Assembly (NCBI RefSeq): GCF_016862635.1
Contig: NZ_BONI01000029.1
Span: 1-64,000, forward strand
Origin: Catellatospora coxensis
Lineage (GTDB): Bacteria; Actinomycetota; Actinomycetes; Mycobacteriales; Micromonosporaceae
Direction of reading: 5' to 3'
DNA: 64,000 nucleotides
The notes beneath the pieces were generated by a model, which was given only the letters and a program-made list of their open reading frames with translations, was not told where the DNA came from and searched no databases. This document shows, piece by piece, positions 17,655 through 26,258 of the stretch. Positions within the stretch are counted from its first letter, which is position 1. The number at the start of each line of letters is the position of its first letter. A program made the translations under genes and the position numbers.

Positions 17655-18287
17655 TCACGGGCAGAATTGCACCTCGGTGTGGTGGAAGTCGCCATACGGC
17701 GGGACCTGGACGCTGGCGCTGATGCCCCGGCCGAGCGGGGTGTCCGGGTGCGCGCAGACCGTCGTGAGGGCGACGCTGGTCGAGGCGGTCTTCACGGACG
17801 TGCCACCGGTGCCGTTGACGGTGAGGTAGCGGACGATCTCGCCAGAGGCGACACCGCCCTTCGGGTAGACGAAGGTGACCATGATGCGGACCGGCCCCGT
17901 GCCGGTGACGGTCGCGGTGATCGTGGCGGTGAATTTCGAGCCGCTGATGTCGGCCTGCAGCGAGAGGGCTTTCACCTTCGCGGTGGGCTTGGGGCTGGTC
18001 TTGGTGCTCGGCTTGGCTGCGGGCGTCTTGGTCGGACTCGGTGAGGGCTCGGCGGTCGGGCTCGGCGTGACGCTCGGGGTCGGGCTGGGCGAGAGGCCTC
18101 CGGTCGGGCTCGGCGACGCGTCAGCCGCGGCGACGGCCGCCGCGGCCGGGGCGGGGCTCCCGGCTTTGGTCACGGCCCACACGACGTATCCGCCGGCCGC
18201 GCCCGTGAGCACCACCAGCAGCGCCGCGACGCCGATGAGCGTGTAGAGCAGGGCAGGAGCCATCGGCCGGCGGGCGGGGACGGTCAT
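17655..18287 (-). CDS. Membrane-anchored protein with Ser/Pro-rich stalk and extracellular beta domain
   Basis: 210 aa from the ATG at 18287, which has GGGAG five bases upstream; a TTG four codons earlier overlaps that site and is less likely. Residues 10-37 form one TM helix (LLYTLIGVAALLVVLTGAAGG). A 50-residue Ser/Pro/Thr stalk follows (PSPTGGLSPSPTPSVTPSP), then a ~110-residue domain of alternating strands ending in two Cys-bearing segments. The topology puts the domain outside. I do not recognise the family. The gene is divergent from the HTH-ClpN gene. Confidence 0.65.
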   Translation of the reverse strand: MTVPARRPMAPALLYTLIGVAALLVVLTGAAGGYVVWAVTKAGSPAPAAAAVAAADASPSPTGGLSPSPTPSVTPSPTAEPSPSPTKTPAAKPSTKTSPKPTAKVKALSLQADISGSKFTATITATVTGTGPVRIMVTFVYPKGGVASGEIVRYLTVNGTGGTSVKTASTSVALTTVCAHPDTPLGRGISASVQVPPYGDFHHTEVQFCP

Positions 18288-18367
18288 CGAATCTCCCAAT
18301 CGGGCGGCGCGGATGTCAAACCGTATGACGGTCGTCCACCCACCACAAGATCAGCCGAACGGCTTAC

Positions 18368-18413
18368 GTCAACCCAAGGTTGACGATCCGGCCAACGTCA
18401 ACCTAAGGTTGAC
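18368..18413 (+). promoter_or_regulatory. Two palindromic operators covering the promoter of the HTH-ClpN gene
   Basis: GTCAACCCAAGGTTGAC (18368-18384) and GTCAACCTAAGGTTGAC (18397-18413) are 17-bp palindromes differing at one base, with centres 29 bp apart. The first contains a -35-like TTGACG at 18380-18385. The second contains a -10-like TAAGGT at 18404-18409, 18 bp further on and 7 bp before the ATG. A protein bound to both would block the promoter. The encoded protein has an HTH, so autorepression is a natural guess. Confidence 0.75.
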
Positions 18414-18416
18414 GGC

Positions 18417-19112
18417 ATGGCTGAGACACCTCGACTCGACGACCTCATCGACGTCATCAAGAAGCGCCACCCCGACGGCGACACGCTGCAGCAGCTCAGC
18501 GACGCCGTCGTGCTGGGCCAGCACCTCGGCGAACTCGCCGACCACCTCATCGGCCACTTCGTCGACCGCGCCCGGCACTCCGGCGCGTCCTGGACCGACA
18601 TCGGCCAGAGCATGGGTGTCACCAAGCAGGCCGCCCAGAAACGCTTCGTGCCGAAGGAGTCCGAAGCCTCGGAATCGGATCTGAAGACCTTCGCCCGCTA
18701 CGACGACGCCGCCCGCCAGACCCTGGTGCTCGCCCAGCAGGCGGCCATCGCCGCCGGCCACGACCACATCGGGCCGCAGCACCTGCTGTCGGCCATGCTC
18801 GGCAACCCCGACAGCCCCGGCACCCGCGCCGTCGAAGCCACCGGCACCGTCGCGGCGGTCAGCGCCGCGCTGGCCGAGCGCTTCCCCGCCACCGGCACGC
18901 CCGGCACCGGGCCCGTGCCGTTCGCGCCCCAGGGCAAGAAGGCCCTCGAACTGACCCACCGCGAGGCCCTGCGCCTCGGCGACGAGCACATCGGCACCGA
19001 GCACCTGCTGCTCGGCATCCTCGACCTGGCCGAGGGCGACACCGTCGACCTGCTGCACAGCTGCGGCGTGACCCGGGAGAACGCGGAGGCCGCGCTCGCC
19101 GGACTCCGCTGA
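18417..19112 (+). CDS. HTH protein with C-terminal Clp N-domain repeats
   Basis: 231 aa. Residues 1-75 carry a helix-turn-helix (SWTDIGQSMGVTKQAAQKRF at about 61-80). Residues about 90-230 form a Clp amino-terminal (double ClpN) domain: RQTLVLAQQAAIAAGHDHIG then EHLLLGILDLAEGDTVDLL, as in ClpC/ClpA adaptor-binding domains but without any ATPase. A ClpN domain could bind adaptors or damaged proteins and signal to the DNA-binding half. The promoter is covered by twin palindromes that probably bind this protein, and the transcript is probably leaderless. Family members are known in actinomycetes; their function is not established to my knowledge. Confidence 0.8.
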   Translation: MAETPRLDDLIDVIKKRHPDGDTLQQLSDAVVLGQHLGELADHLIGHFVDRARHSGASWTDIGQSMGVTKQAAQKRFVPKESEASESDLKTFARYDDAARQTLVLAQQAAIAAGHDHIGPQHLLSAMLGNPDSPGTRAVEATGTVAAVSAALAERFPATGTPGTGPVPFAPQGKKALELTHREALRLGDEHIGTEHLLLGILDLAEGDTVDLLHSCGVTRENAEAALAGLR

Positions 19113-19121
19113 CGGATGCGC

Positions 19122-19160
19122 CGACGCCCGGCTCCGGATCGCGGCCGGGCCCGGGCGTCG
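19122..19160. terminator. Hairpin between convergent genes
   Basis: CGACGCCCGG (19122-19131) and CCGGGCGTCG (19151-19160) form a perfect 10-bp stem between the HTH-ClpN gene and the convergent membrane protein. Confidence 0.65.
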
Positions 19161-19167
19161 CCCGTCG

Positions 19168-19902
19168 TCAGCAGGCGGGCAGCCGGCTCGGCTTGTGCCA
19201 GCCGTCGAAGAAGTACAGGTCGGCGGCGTACTGCCGGAGCGAGGCGCAGGCCTCGGTCCGCACCGCCGGGTCGTCGCTGTCCAGGTAGACGCGGAAGGAG
19301 CCGTGCGAGTGGTCCGCCGCGACCAGGTGCGGCGCCCAGCCGCTGGATCCGAAGCGCGCCCGCAGGTCTTCATGAACCGCGCGCTGGTCGAACACGTGCG
19401 GGAACACCACCCAGGACGCGAGCAGGGCCGCGCCGAACACGTACGAACCGACCGTCCACCACCGCGACGCCACCGCGGACTCGGCCGGCCTCGCATCGGC
19501 AGGCATCCGGTCGCGGCGCAGCAGGCCGTACCCCAGCATCGCCGCGCCTGCGCTGATCCACAGTCCGTTGCCGGCGAACGAACGCTGGAAATCCCCCTCG
19601 TCCATCACTCCCGTGCTCGACACGAAGAAGTTCACCAGCGCCCCGACCAGCAGCAGGGCTCCGGCGACCTTGACCGCCGGGGGCAGCACCCGCAGCAGCG
19701 GCCAGACCTTGGCCATCGGGAGCCGGCCGAAGTAGCTGCCGGTCAACTCGTTCATCACCCCGAGAAAGCACACGAATACCAAGGCGAACGGCAGGATCAC
19801 CAGGCCCGTGGGGATGTGCGGCCCGCCCGGCAGCAGCGTGTCGACCACCACGAGCAGGAAAAGTCCGGAGCCGGCCAGCGAACCCGCGATCAGCTTGCGC
19901 AT
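19168..19902 (-). CDS. Multi-span membrane protein of unknown function
   Basis: 244 aa from the ATG at 19902, which puts a clean hydrophobic segment (LIAGSLAGSGLFLLVVVDTLL) at the N-terminus. About five TM helices follow (TGLVILPFALVFVCFLG, VAGALLLVGALVNFFV, WISAGAAMLGYGLL, WTVGSYVFGAALLASWVVF). The extracytoplasmic tail of about 70 residues contains Cys and aromatic residues (CASLRQYAADLYFFDGWHK). I do not recognise the family. It is a single gene with convergent and co-directional neighbours. Confidence 0.65.
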   Translation of the reverse strand: MRKLIAGSLAGSGLFLLVVVDTLLPGGPHIPTGLVILPFALVFVCFLGVMNELTGSYFGRLPMAKVWPLLRVLPPAVKVAGALLLVGALVNFFVSSTGVMDEGDFQRSFAGNGLWISAGAAMLGYGLLRRDRMPADARPAESAVASRWWTVGSYVFGAALLASWVVFPHVFDQRAVHEDLRARFGSSGWAPHLVAADHSHGSFRVYLDSDDPAVRTEACASLRQYAADLYFFDGWHKPSRLPAC

Positions 19903-19953
19903 GGGCGCGATCGTAGGGCGTGCGACCGGTTCTGTCCGACCCGCGGATACGAC

Positions 19954-19988
19954 GTGGGGCCGGGGCGCTCGCGCGCACCCGGCCCCAC
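19954..19988 (-). terminator. Hairpin downstream of the ExeM-type nuclease
   Basis: GTGGGGCCGGG (19954-19964) and CCCGGCCCCAC (19978-19988): perfect 11-bp stem, 11 bp past the nuclease stop on the minus strand. Confidence 0.75.
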
Positions 19989-19999
19989 GTGCCCCACCG

Positions 20000-22900
20000 C
20001 TAGCCTGTGATCGTGCCCTGGCCGGTGATGTCGGCCAGATCGACGACCCGCGGATCGGCCACGACGCCCAGCCACAGCCGCTCGGCCGGCTCGGACTTGT
20101 TGTCCGTCCTGGTCTCGACCGGGAACACGACCGACACCTGACCAGCCGGGATGGTCCGGCAACCCAGGTAGGCCGTGAAGTCCTGCGGAATTCTGGCAGT
20201 GTCGGGCACCGTCGCGGCACACACGCTCAGATCCTGGGACAGCGGCCGCGACAGCGTCACCGTGAACGCCAGCGGCTGTCCCTCGACCGCGGTCGCGTCC
20301 GAGACCCGCAGCGACGCGCGGGTGCGGAACACGGCCACCTGCGGGTCGTGGTCGCTGGCCCCGCGAGCGCCGTCGCCGTCGTGGTCGGCGGCCCAGTCGG
20401 CGTTGATGTGCGCCGCCCGGATCTTGACCAGGTCACCGTAGAGCTCGTCGTTGACGAACAGGTGGTCCAGCGTCTGCGCCTGGCCCTGGAACACGTACGA
20501 GTAGGCGCTGCCGGGGACCTGCGCGGCCAGGTCGGCCCACAGGTTGTGCAGACCCAGGTCGTACAGCGGCTTGAGCTGGTCGGACGGGGTGTCGCTGTCG
20601 GACATGGCGATCGGGTCGTCCGGACGCGGGAACACGTTCAGGTCGCCGCCGTACACCACCCGGGCGTGCGGGGACGCCGCCTCGATCGCGGCGACGATCG
20701 CCGCGCCGTAACGGGCCTGCTCGGTACGCTGCCCGACCCGCGCCTGCGGGGTCGACGAGTAGTGGTTCGACACCGCCCACAGCTCGTACGTGTCCGCGCT
20801 GCCCGGCTGCGCCGCGACGGTGAACCGGGCCACCTGCGGGGCGCGGGTGAACACGTTCGACCCGTCCACGCCGGTGGACCGGTCGACATCGTCCGGCAGC
20901 ACCGCGTTGAGCGACTTCGGGTTCTGCACGTCGGCGTTGTAACCCAGCGCCGCCGACCGGAACTCCACGCCCGGCGTAGCCGTCAGCACCGCCGACGGAG
21001 CTGCCAGGGTGAGCCGGTCCGTGCGGTACAGGAACCCGGCGACGATGCCGCGGGCGTCCGCGCCGTCACGGTCGTACGCCGCGTCGTAGGCCGGGCCGCC
21101 CGCCGCCGCGACGGCGAGAGCCAGTTCCTGCAGCGTGTCCGGCTTGCCGTCGGCGTTGTTCACGTCGCCGCAGACCAGCGCGCCGCCGGTGACGGTGCAG
21201 ATGTCCTGGTCCTCGGCCTCCTGCACGAGCAGCAGGTCGGGGCCGTGCAGGTCGGTCGCGATCTGCGACGCCAGCGCGCCCAGGTGCGCCTGGTAGTCGG
21301 CCTCGTTGAGCGGCACGTAGTCGAACGGCGGCGAGACCCCCGGGCAGCCGGTGTTGCCCAGGTAGTCGCAGCCGTCGAACGGGTCGTCGCGGAAGTCGTA
21401 CAGGTTCTCCACGTTGTACGTCGCCACGGCCAGCTCACGGTCGCGGTTGATCGGCTGCGGCGCGTTGTTGGCCGACGGGTCCGCGCCCGCGCCGAAGTCG
21501 GCGGAGGCAACCTGGATGCCGTACTTGTCGAAGGAGAAGTTCAGACCGCCGACCGCGTCCGCGGCCAGCACGTCGAACGTGTGCGCCGGGGGCAGCAGCG
21601 CCGCCATGTCCTGTGCGGTCCACTTCACACCGGTGGTGCCCAGCATGATCCGGGTGCCGTTGCCGTCGTCGAAGACGTGCGTCGTGTCGTTGTCCATCGG
21701 GTGCGCGTCGCGGTACACCCGCCGGGTCAGCGGGTCGGTGCGGTCCAGCAGCGGGTCGTCGACGTCGAGGACGTACACCTCGGAGTCGGCGGTCGAGGCG
21801 AACACGTCCCGGCCGCTGGCCGCGACACTGCCCGCGCGCACGCGCAGCTGCTCGCCCTCGTGGCGCTCCCAGAACCGGTTCGCCGCGGCGAGGTCCTGCG
21901 GGGGCGTGGCGTCGGTGACGGCGGTGTCGGTGACCCCGGACTCGATCACGCGGACCAGCGACGCCGAGGACAGCTGGGTCATGAAGAAGTACTCCGACAC
22001 CCGCGCCCGCAGCACGACCTCGTCGCCGACGGTCGGCGTGTAGCCGCCGATCAGCGACGTGAACCCGCCCATGAACACGAAGACGCCGTCGGAGCTGGCC
22101 GGGTCGCCGTCGGTGGCGCCGGTGCGCGACTGCAGGTAGAAGCCGTACTGCGCGGCGCCGGCCGAGGTGCGGGCCAGGGTGCGCTGGGTGATCACGCCGC
22201 GCACGTCGTACAGCGCGCTGCTGGTGCCCGTGCCGGTGGCCGGGGCCAGCGGCGAGCGGTCCTGCACGCCGTTCTCGGCGTCGGTCGTCGGGCCCTGCAC
22301 CTCGCCGACGGTCAGCACCCGGTTGACGGTGACGTTGAACCCGCACGTCGAGGTGGTGCCGTCGGTGTCGGTCGCGGTCATCGTCACGGCGTACGACCCG
22401 TAGGGCAGCTCCGCGTCGGCGGTGACCGTCGCGGTCGCGGTGCCGCCGGCGGCGTCGGCCGGGGTGAACGCGGTGCGGGTGATGGTGCCCGCGGCCGGGG
22501 CCGGGACGATGCTCGTGACGGCGAGGTCGACGATCGTGTCGTCGGCGTCGGTCGCGGTGACCGCGCGGGTGCCCGCCTGCCCCTGGGACACGGTGAGCGC
22601 GCCGCCGCAGGTCAGGGTTGCGGGGGCGTCGACGGGGCCGCCGCCGGTGCTGTGCGCGCCGAGACCGTCGACGGTGTCGGTCGCGTAGCCGACCCAGCCG
22701 GTCGCCGGATCGAACGCGTCGCCGGGCTCGGTGTCGCCGAGCGACACGGCCGCGTCGCGGCGGATCGTGTTGTCGGCGGTGCTGTTCAGGCCGGTGCCCC
22801 ACTCGGTGCCGGGATCGGTGCCGAGCTGGCCGAGCGAGTCCACGATCGTCCCGCCCGCGCCGCCCTTGCGCAGCACGATCGCGTCGTCGCCGTTGTAGAA

Positions 22901-23239
22901 GCTGGCGGAGCTGGTCTGGTCGGCCTGCGCCAGGATCGCGGCGTTGGCGCTGGCGTGGGCCAGCACGAACACATCACCGTCGGCGACCGTTCCGGTCAGC
23001 GCGATGGTGCCGCCGGCGGTGGTGGCGCCGTTGAAATAGAACTGCACGACGTACTGCCCGGCGGCCAGGTCCACGGCCGAGCCGGTGCCGTTGTAGAACT
23101 CCAATGCCTTGTTGTTGGAGCTGCCCTCGACGTACTCGGAGATGAGCAGGTCACTCGGCGCGGCCAGGGCGGCGGGTGACGCCGCGGTGAATCCGGCCAG
23201 CACGGCAAGCACAACAGCGGCGCGCATAGTGCGACGCAT
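20000..23239 (-). CDS. Secreted ExeM/NucH-type nuclease with lamin-tail domain
   Basis: 1079 aa; the ATG follows GGGAGGA. Residues 1-27 are a signal peptide ending ALAAP. A lamin-tail domain follows (about 28-140; LLISEYVEGSSNNKALEFYN), then Ig-like and OB-like regions. The endonuclease/exonuclease/phosphatase domain spans about 610-960: TYNVENLYDF, LLLVQEAEDQD, VSNHYSS, GGDLNVF and GASDHDPQVAVF carry the metal-binding Glu, Asp, Asn and His of this fold. The C-terminus is a Calx-beta-like domain. These enzymes degrade extracellular DNA, for nutrition or biofilm turnover. Single gene with its own terminator at 19954-19988. Confidence 0.9.
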   Translation of the reverse strand: MRRTMRAAVVLAVLAGFTAASPAALAAPSDLLISEYVEGSSNNKALEFYNGTGSAVDLAAGQYVVQFYFNGATTAGGTIALTGTVADGDVFVLAHASANAAILAQADQTSSASFYNGDDAIVLRKGGAGGTIVDSLGQLGTDPGTEWGTGLNSTADNTIRRDAAVSLGDTEPGDAFDPATGWVGYATDTVDGLGAHSTGGGPVDAPATLTCGGALTVSQGQAGTRAVTATDADDTIVDLAVTSIVPAPAAGTITRTAFTPADAAGGTATATVTADAELPYGSYAVTMTATDTDGTTSTCGFNVTVNRVLTVGEVQGPTTDAENGVQDRSPLAPATGTGTSSALYDVRGVITQRTLARTSAGAAQYGFYLQSRTGATDGDPASSDGVFVFMGGFTSLIGGYTPTVGDEVVLRARVSEYFFMTQLSSASLVRVIESGVTDTAVTDATPPQDLAAANRFWERHEGEQLRVRAGSVAASGRDVFASTADSEVYVLDVDDPLLDRTDPLTRRVYRDAHPMDNDTTHVFDDGNGTRIMLGTTGVKWTAQDMAALLPPAHTFDVLAADAVGGLNFSFDKYGIQVASADFGAGADPSANNAPQPINRDRELAVATYNVENLYDFRDDPFDGCDYLGNTGCPGVSPPFDYVPLNEADYQAHLGALASQIATDLHGPDLLLVQEAEDQDICTVTGGALVCGDVNNADGKPDTLQELALAVAAAGGPAYDAAYDRDGADARGIVAGFLYRTDRLTLAAPSAVLTATPGVEFRSAALGYNADVQNPKSLNAVLPDDVDRSTGVDGSNVFTRAPQVARFTVAAQPGSADTYELWAVSNHYSSTPQARVGQRTEQARYGAAIVAAIEAASPHARVVYGGDLNVFPRPDDPIAMSDSDTPSDQLKPLYDLGLHNLWADLAAQVPGSAYSYVFQGQAQTLDHLFVNDELYGDLVKIRAAHINADWAADHDGDGARGASDHDPQVAVFRTRASLRVSDATAVEGQPLAFTVTLSRPLSQDLSVCAATVPDTARIPQDFTAYLGCRTIPAGQVSVVFPVETRTDNKSEPAERLWLGVVADPRVVDLADITGQGTITG

Positions 23240-23361
23240 CGATATCCTCCCGGGGTTAGGAGGATGACCCTACTGGCCGGTCACGAAGAGGTAAACCCGC
23301 CTCGATGACCCTCCGGTGAACAGTGTGGACGCACCGTGGGCCGCCGCAGGTCACGGCGTCC

Positions 23362-24018
23362 TCACCGCCCGGGCGTCGGCCCTGGGCCCGCACAGCCGCC
23401 CTGCCGTCCGGTGACGATGAGTGTCGGGCCGTCGAATTCGACGGAACCGGTCTGCTTGTCCCCCAACCAGAACGTCACCTGGCCGGGCCCGGTGAATTCG
23501 ACCCGTTCCGCCGGCTCGTAGTAACTGTCGCCGTCGTACTCGGCAGAGCAGTCGAGGTCCTCCTTCGCCTCCCGGCTGAACAGACCCGCTCGCGACCGCA
23601 GCCACAGGTAGGGACGGCCGGAGAAGATGTTTCGGCTGACCACCTCGAACCTGCCGTCGGCGGAGACCGCGACGGTCTGGGCCCGCTCACCGCGCATGCT
23701 CACCGTGTCGAGCTCCCCGCCGATGTACCAGGTGCCGGTGGCGCACAGCGTGACGACGGCGGCCGCCGCGTAGCCGAACCCCCGCGCGCGGACCGAGCGG
23801 ACCCCGAACACCGGCCCGGCTGCCGCCAGCAGCACGCCCGACAGGCAGATCAGCACGAAGGCGATCGTGCTGCCGTGATCGAGCAGGACGACCCACAGCC
23901 CTGGATCACGGACGATCGCCAGTGCCGTGCCCACCGAGAGCACGGCGAGAAACCACATCACACCACCTGCCGCGGCCCGCATTCCGCTGCGGCGCGGTGT
24001 CACCCCGTCCGGCGTCAT
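23362..24018 (-). CDS. Small membrane protein with C-terminal extracellular beta domain
   Basis: 218 aa. Three hydrophobic segments (MWFLAVLSVGTALAIV, IAFVLICLSGVLLAAAG, GFGYAAAAVVTLCATGTWYI) occupy residues 20-100. A ~115-residue domain rich in strands and acidic/aromatic residues follows (SRNIFSGRPYLWLRSRAG, VTFWLGDKQTGSVEFDG). Neither the first ATG nor the one at codon 13 has a good Shine-Dalgarno, so the start is uncertain by 12 codons. Family not recognised. It is followed on the same strand by other small membrane genes. Confidence 0.6.
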   Translation of the reverse strand: MTPDGVTPRRSGMRAAAGGVMWFLAVLSVGTALAIVRDPGLWVVLLDHGSTIAFVLICLSGVLLAAAGPVFGVRSVRARGFGYAAAAVVTLCATGTWYIGGELDTVSMRGERAQTVAVSADGRFEVVSRNIFSGRPYLWLRSRAGLFSREAKEDLDCSAEYDGDSYYEPAERVEFTGPGQVTFWLGDKQTGSVEFDGPTLIVTGRQGGCAGPGPTPGR

Positions 24019-24091
24019 CGCGCCAGGCTGCCACGCAGCGGGCCGTCGCGCTGCCCCCGAGCCGCACGACGTATGACGGCGGCGGGGCGTC

Positions 24092-24535
24092 TCAGGCGGC
24101 CTTCTCCCGGGCCAGAGCTCGATAGGTCAGCACCGCGGTGACGGCGAAGTACAGGGCGAACATGCTGCACGCGCGGGCCGGGCCGGGCGGATCATGGCTG
24201 ATGGCGCGCGCCCCCAGCGGCAGGGTGAGGATCGCACCGGCCAGCGTCAGAATCCACAGTGCCGTGGCCCAGCGCGGCGCCCCGGCGAGCATCCAGTGGA
24301 TGTGGTGCCACGTCTCCACCAGGTTGCCCATGCGGGACCGGGGGTTCACCCGACGCAACGACACCATCATCCCCGGCAGCATGACCGGCACGACGAGCCA
24401 CATCGGCAGGAAGTCCATCATCGTGCCGCCCCCGCGCCCGGGCAGCCAGCTCCAGACCGCCAGGGCGGCGCACACGGCGGCCACCACCACCGAGGCACGG
24501 TGCAGCCAGGTGATGTTTGTCGAGGTCACGGGCAT
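24092..24535 (-). CDS. Four-span membrane protein of unknown function
   Basis: 147 aa. Four hydrophobic helices can be read: ASVVVAAVCAALAVWSWL, FLPMWLVVPVMLPGMMV, WATALWILTLAGAILTLPL and ACSMFALYFAVTAVLTYRAL. The loop between helices 2 and 3 is basic (SLRRVNPRSRMGNLVE). No conserved motif is recognised. It lies between two same-strand genes with 50-70 bp gaps; whether they form an operon is unclear. Confidence 0.6.
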   Translation of the reverse strand: MPVTSTNITWLHRASVVVAAVCAALAVWSWLPGRGGGTMMDFLPMWLVVPVMLPGMMVSLRRVNPRSRMGNLVETWHHIHWMLAGAPRWATALWILTLAGAILTLPLGARAISHDPPGPARACSMFALYFAVTAVLTYRALAREKAA

Positions 24536-24585
24536 GATCGTACGAGCGGTGTCAACTCATGCACGCCACTGACCTGCGGTTTCGT

Positions 24586-26082
24586 TCAGTCGTGGGCGAT
24601 CCGGTGGCGGCGCGGCGGGACCCGGGTGACCAGCTTGTCGACGCCGGTGAAGCCGCTGACGTCGACCAGGCAGCCGTGCCGGATGTTGCCGAGCAGCGTC
24701 TCGCCGCGCCGCTGCACCAGCATGATGTCGCCCATCGGGAAGCTGTGCACCGTGCCGTCGGCGGCGACGAGGTGGCAGGCGTCGTCGCCCAGCACGAGCC
24801 CGTCCTTGGCCCCGCGCAGCCGCCGTGCCAGCGACGGCCGCAGCAGCTCGCCCTGCGGCGTGAACGAACCGACCGGGCAGCCGGCCCGGGTCATCCCGTC
24901 GAGCGCGACGCCCACCCCGACGGGGACCACCAGCAGCGCCGACGGCAGCCACGACGCCGCGGCCGCGCGCACGTCTGCTGGACCGAGCCGGGACGCGGCG
25001 CTCGCCTGGGCGTCGCCGAACTCGTCGTAGACGTCGAACAGCTCTTGGTGCCCGGCCTCTGCCAGCGGCGCCTGAGCGTGGGCGTGCTCTGCGGCGGCGA
25101 GCACGCCCAGGCGCTCCAGCCCGTCGCGCAGCTGCGGGTCCTCGGCCGGGGGTCGGGTGAAGCGGGTGACGACGGTGGCCAGCTCGGTGGGCGTGGGCTC
25201 CTCGGCGGCCAGCCGCAGCAGCTCCTGCCACAGGATCCGGGCGGCAACGGCGCTGTCGCGGTGCCGGTTCCGGCCGCGCAGGTGCAGGCTCAGGCCCAGT
25301 TCGAGCCGGTCGCCGCCGACCGGGGTCGACCACTCGGTGGACCATGCCTTCACGCCGGCCCGCTCCAGCAGCGCGTCGACCCGGGTGCCGAACACCCGCA
25401 GCAGCAGAAACGCCTGCGGGCCTGCGGTGGCGGTCACGGCTATGCCGGGTGCGACGACCTCGTCGGCGTACCAGGCCGGTCCGGCCGGACCGCCCGATGG
25501 TCCCGTCACGTGAGCGGCGCGGGGTCCGGCCGGCAGCGGCAGGCGCAGCCCGGCCGGAGGCGGGCCGGTGCAGGTGAGCACGGCGTTGCCCGCGGTGAAC
25601 CAGCGGGCCAGGTGGGCGCGGGCCTCGTCGGCGGTGAGCCGGTGCGGATCGACGACGGGCCAGCGCAGCAGGCCGGGGCCGGTCGGGCCGAGCCGGCGCG
25701 CCAGCAGCGACGCCCACGGGTCGCGCACCGCGTCGTCGACGTCGAGGTCGAGGTCGGTCGCCCGGTCGGTGGCGTCGAGCTGCTGGGCGGTCAGCACGAG
25801 TCCGCTCAGGTCGGCTGCCGCGACCAGCGCGGCGAGTTCGCCGAGGTCCTCGCCGACCCGGGTCGGCTCACCGGACAGGGTGAACGACGTCTCCAGCAGT
25901 CCCGCCGTCGTATCGGGCTCCGCGAGCAGGCTCAACAGCAGGTGCCGGGTGACCAGATGGGTGATGCCCAGCTGGTCGACGTCTTCGTCGCGGGCGCCCA
26001 CCCCGAACGCCAGGGTGGCCGTGAATTCGCCGGGCATTTCCTGCCAGAGCACCCGTACGGTGTCGATCTCCTCCCGCCGCAT
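24586..26082 (-). CDS. M16-like peptidase homologue with lost zinc motif
   Basis: 498 aa from the ATG at 26082: TACTAT lies exactly 6 bp upstream, fitting a leaderless start, whereas a GTG ten codons earlier has nothing in its favour. The N-terminal part follows the M16 layout (VLWQEMPGEFTATLAFGVGARDE, then GITHLVTRHLLLSL). Where active M16 enzymes have HxxEH, this protein reads H42-L-V-T45-R46, so the catalytic Glu and second His are missing. Later alpha/beta repeats resemble an M16 half-barrel (LARWFTAGNAVLTCTGP; DVRAAAASWLPSALLVVPVG). It is probably a non-catalytic scaffold or chaperone. There is no signal peptide, so it is cytoplasmic. Confidence 0.7.
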   Translation of the reverse strand: MRREEIDTVRVLWQEMPGEFTATLAFGVGARDEDVDQLGITHLVTRHLLLSLLAEPDTTAGLLETSFTLSGEPTRVGEDLGELAALVAAADLSGLVLTAQQLDATDRATDLDLDVDDAVRDPWASLLARRLGPTGPGLLRWPVVDPHRLTADEARAHLARWFTAGNAVLTCTGPPPAGLRLPLPAGPRAAHVTGPSGGPAGPAWYADEVVAPGIAVTATAGPQAFLLLRVFGTRVDALLERAGVKAWSTEWSTPVGGDRLELGLSLHLRGRNRHRDSAVAARILWQELLRLAAEEPTPTELATVVTRFTRPPAEDPQLRDGLERLGVLAAAEHAHAQAPLAEAGHQELFDVYDEFGDAQASAASRLGPADVRAAAASWLPSALLVVPVGVGVALDGMTRAGCPVGSFTPQGELLRPSLARRLRGAKDGLVLGDDACHLVAADGTVHSFPMGDIMLVQRRGETLLGNIRHGCLVDVSGFTGVDKLVTRVPPRRHRIAHD

Positions 26083-26258
26083 GCGCGGATAGTACGAGCC
26101 CGGGTCAACCACCGGTTGATCCGAATGTCACCTGAGCTGGCCGAACGGTCGGACATGGCGTCCTGACGGGCCGCCAGGACGGACCGCGCACGTGATCTAC
26201 GGAACCCGCCCGCCGGGCAGGATCACCGTGCACACTGCTGACCAGAATCGGAGCAAGA

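Noticed and set aside
19808-23179. About 1120-codon plus-strand open frame
   Set aside because: It lies antisense to the ExeM-type nuclease, whose catalytic motifs and signal peptide are clear on the minus strand.
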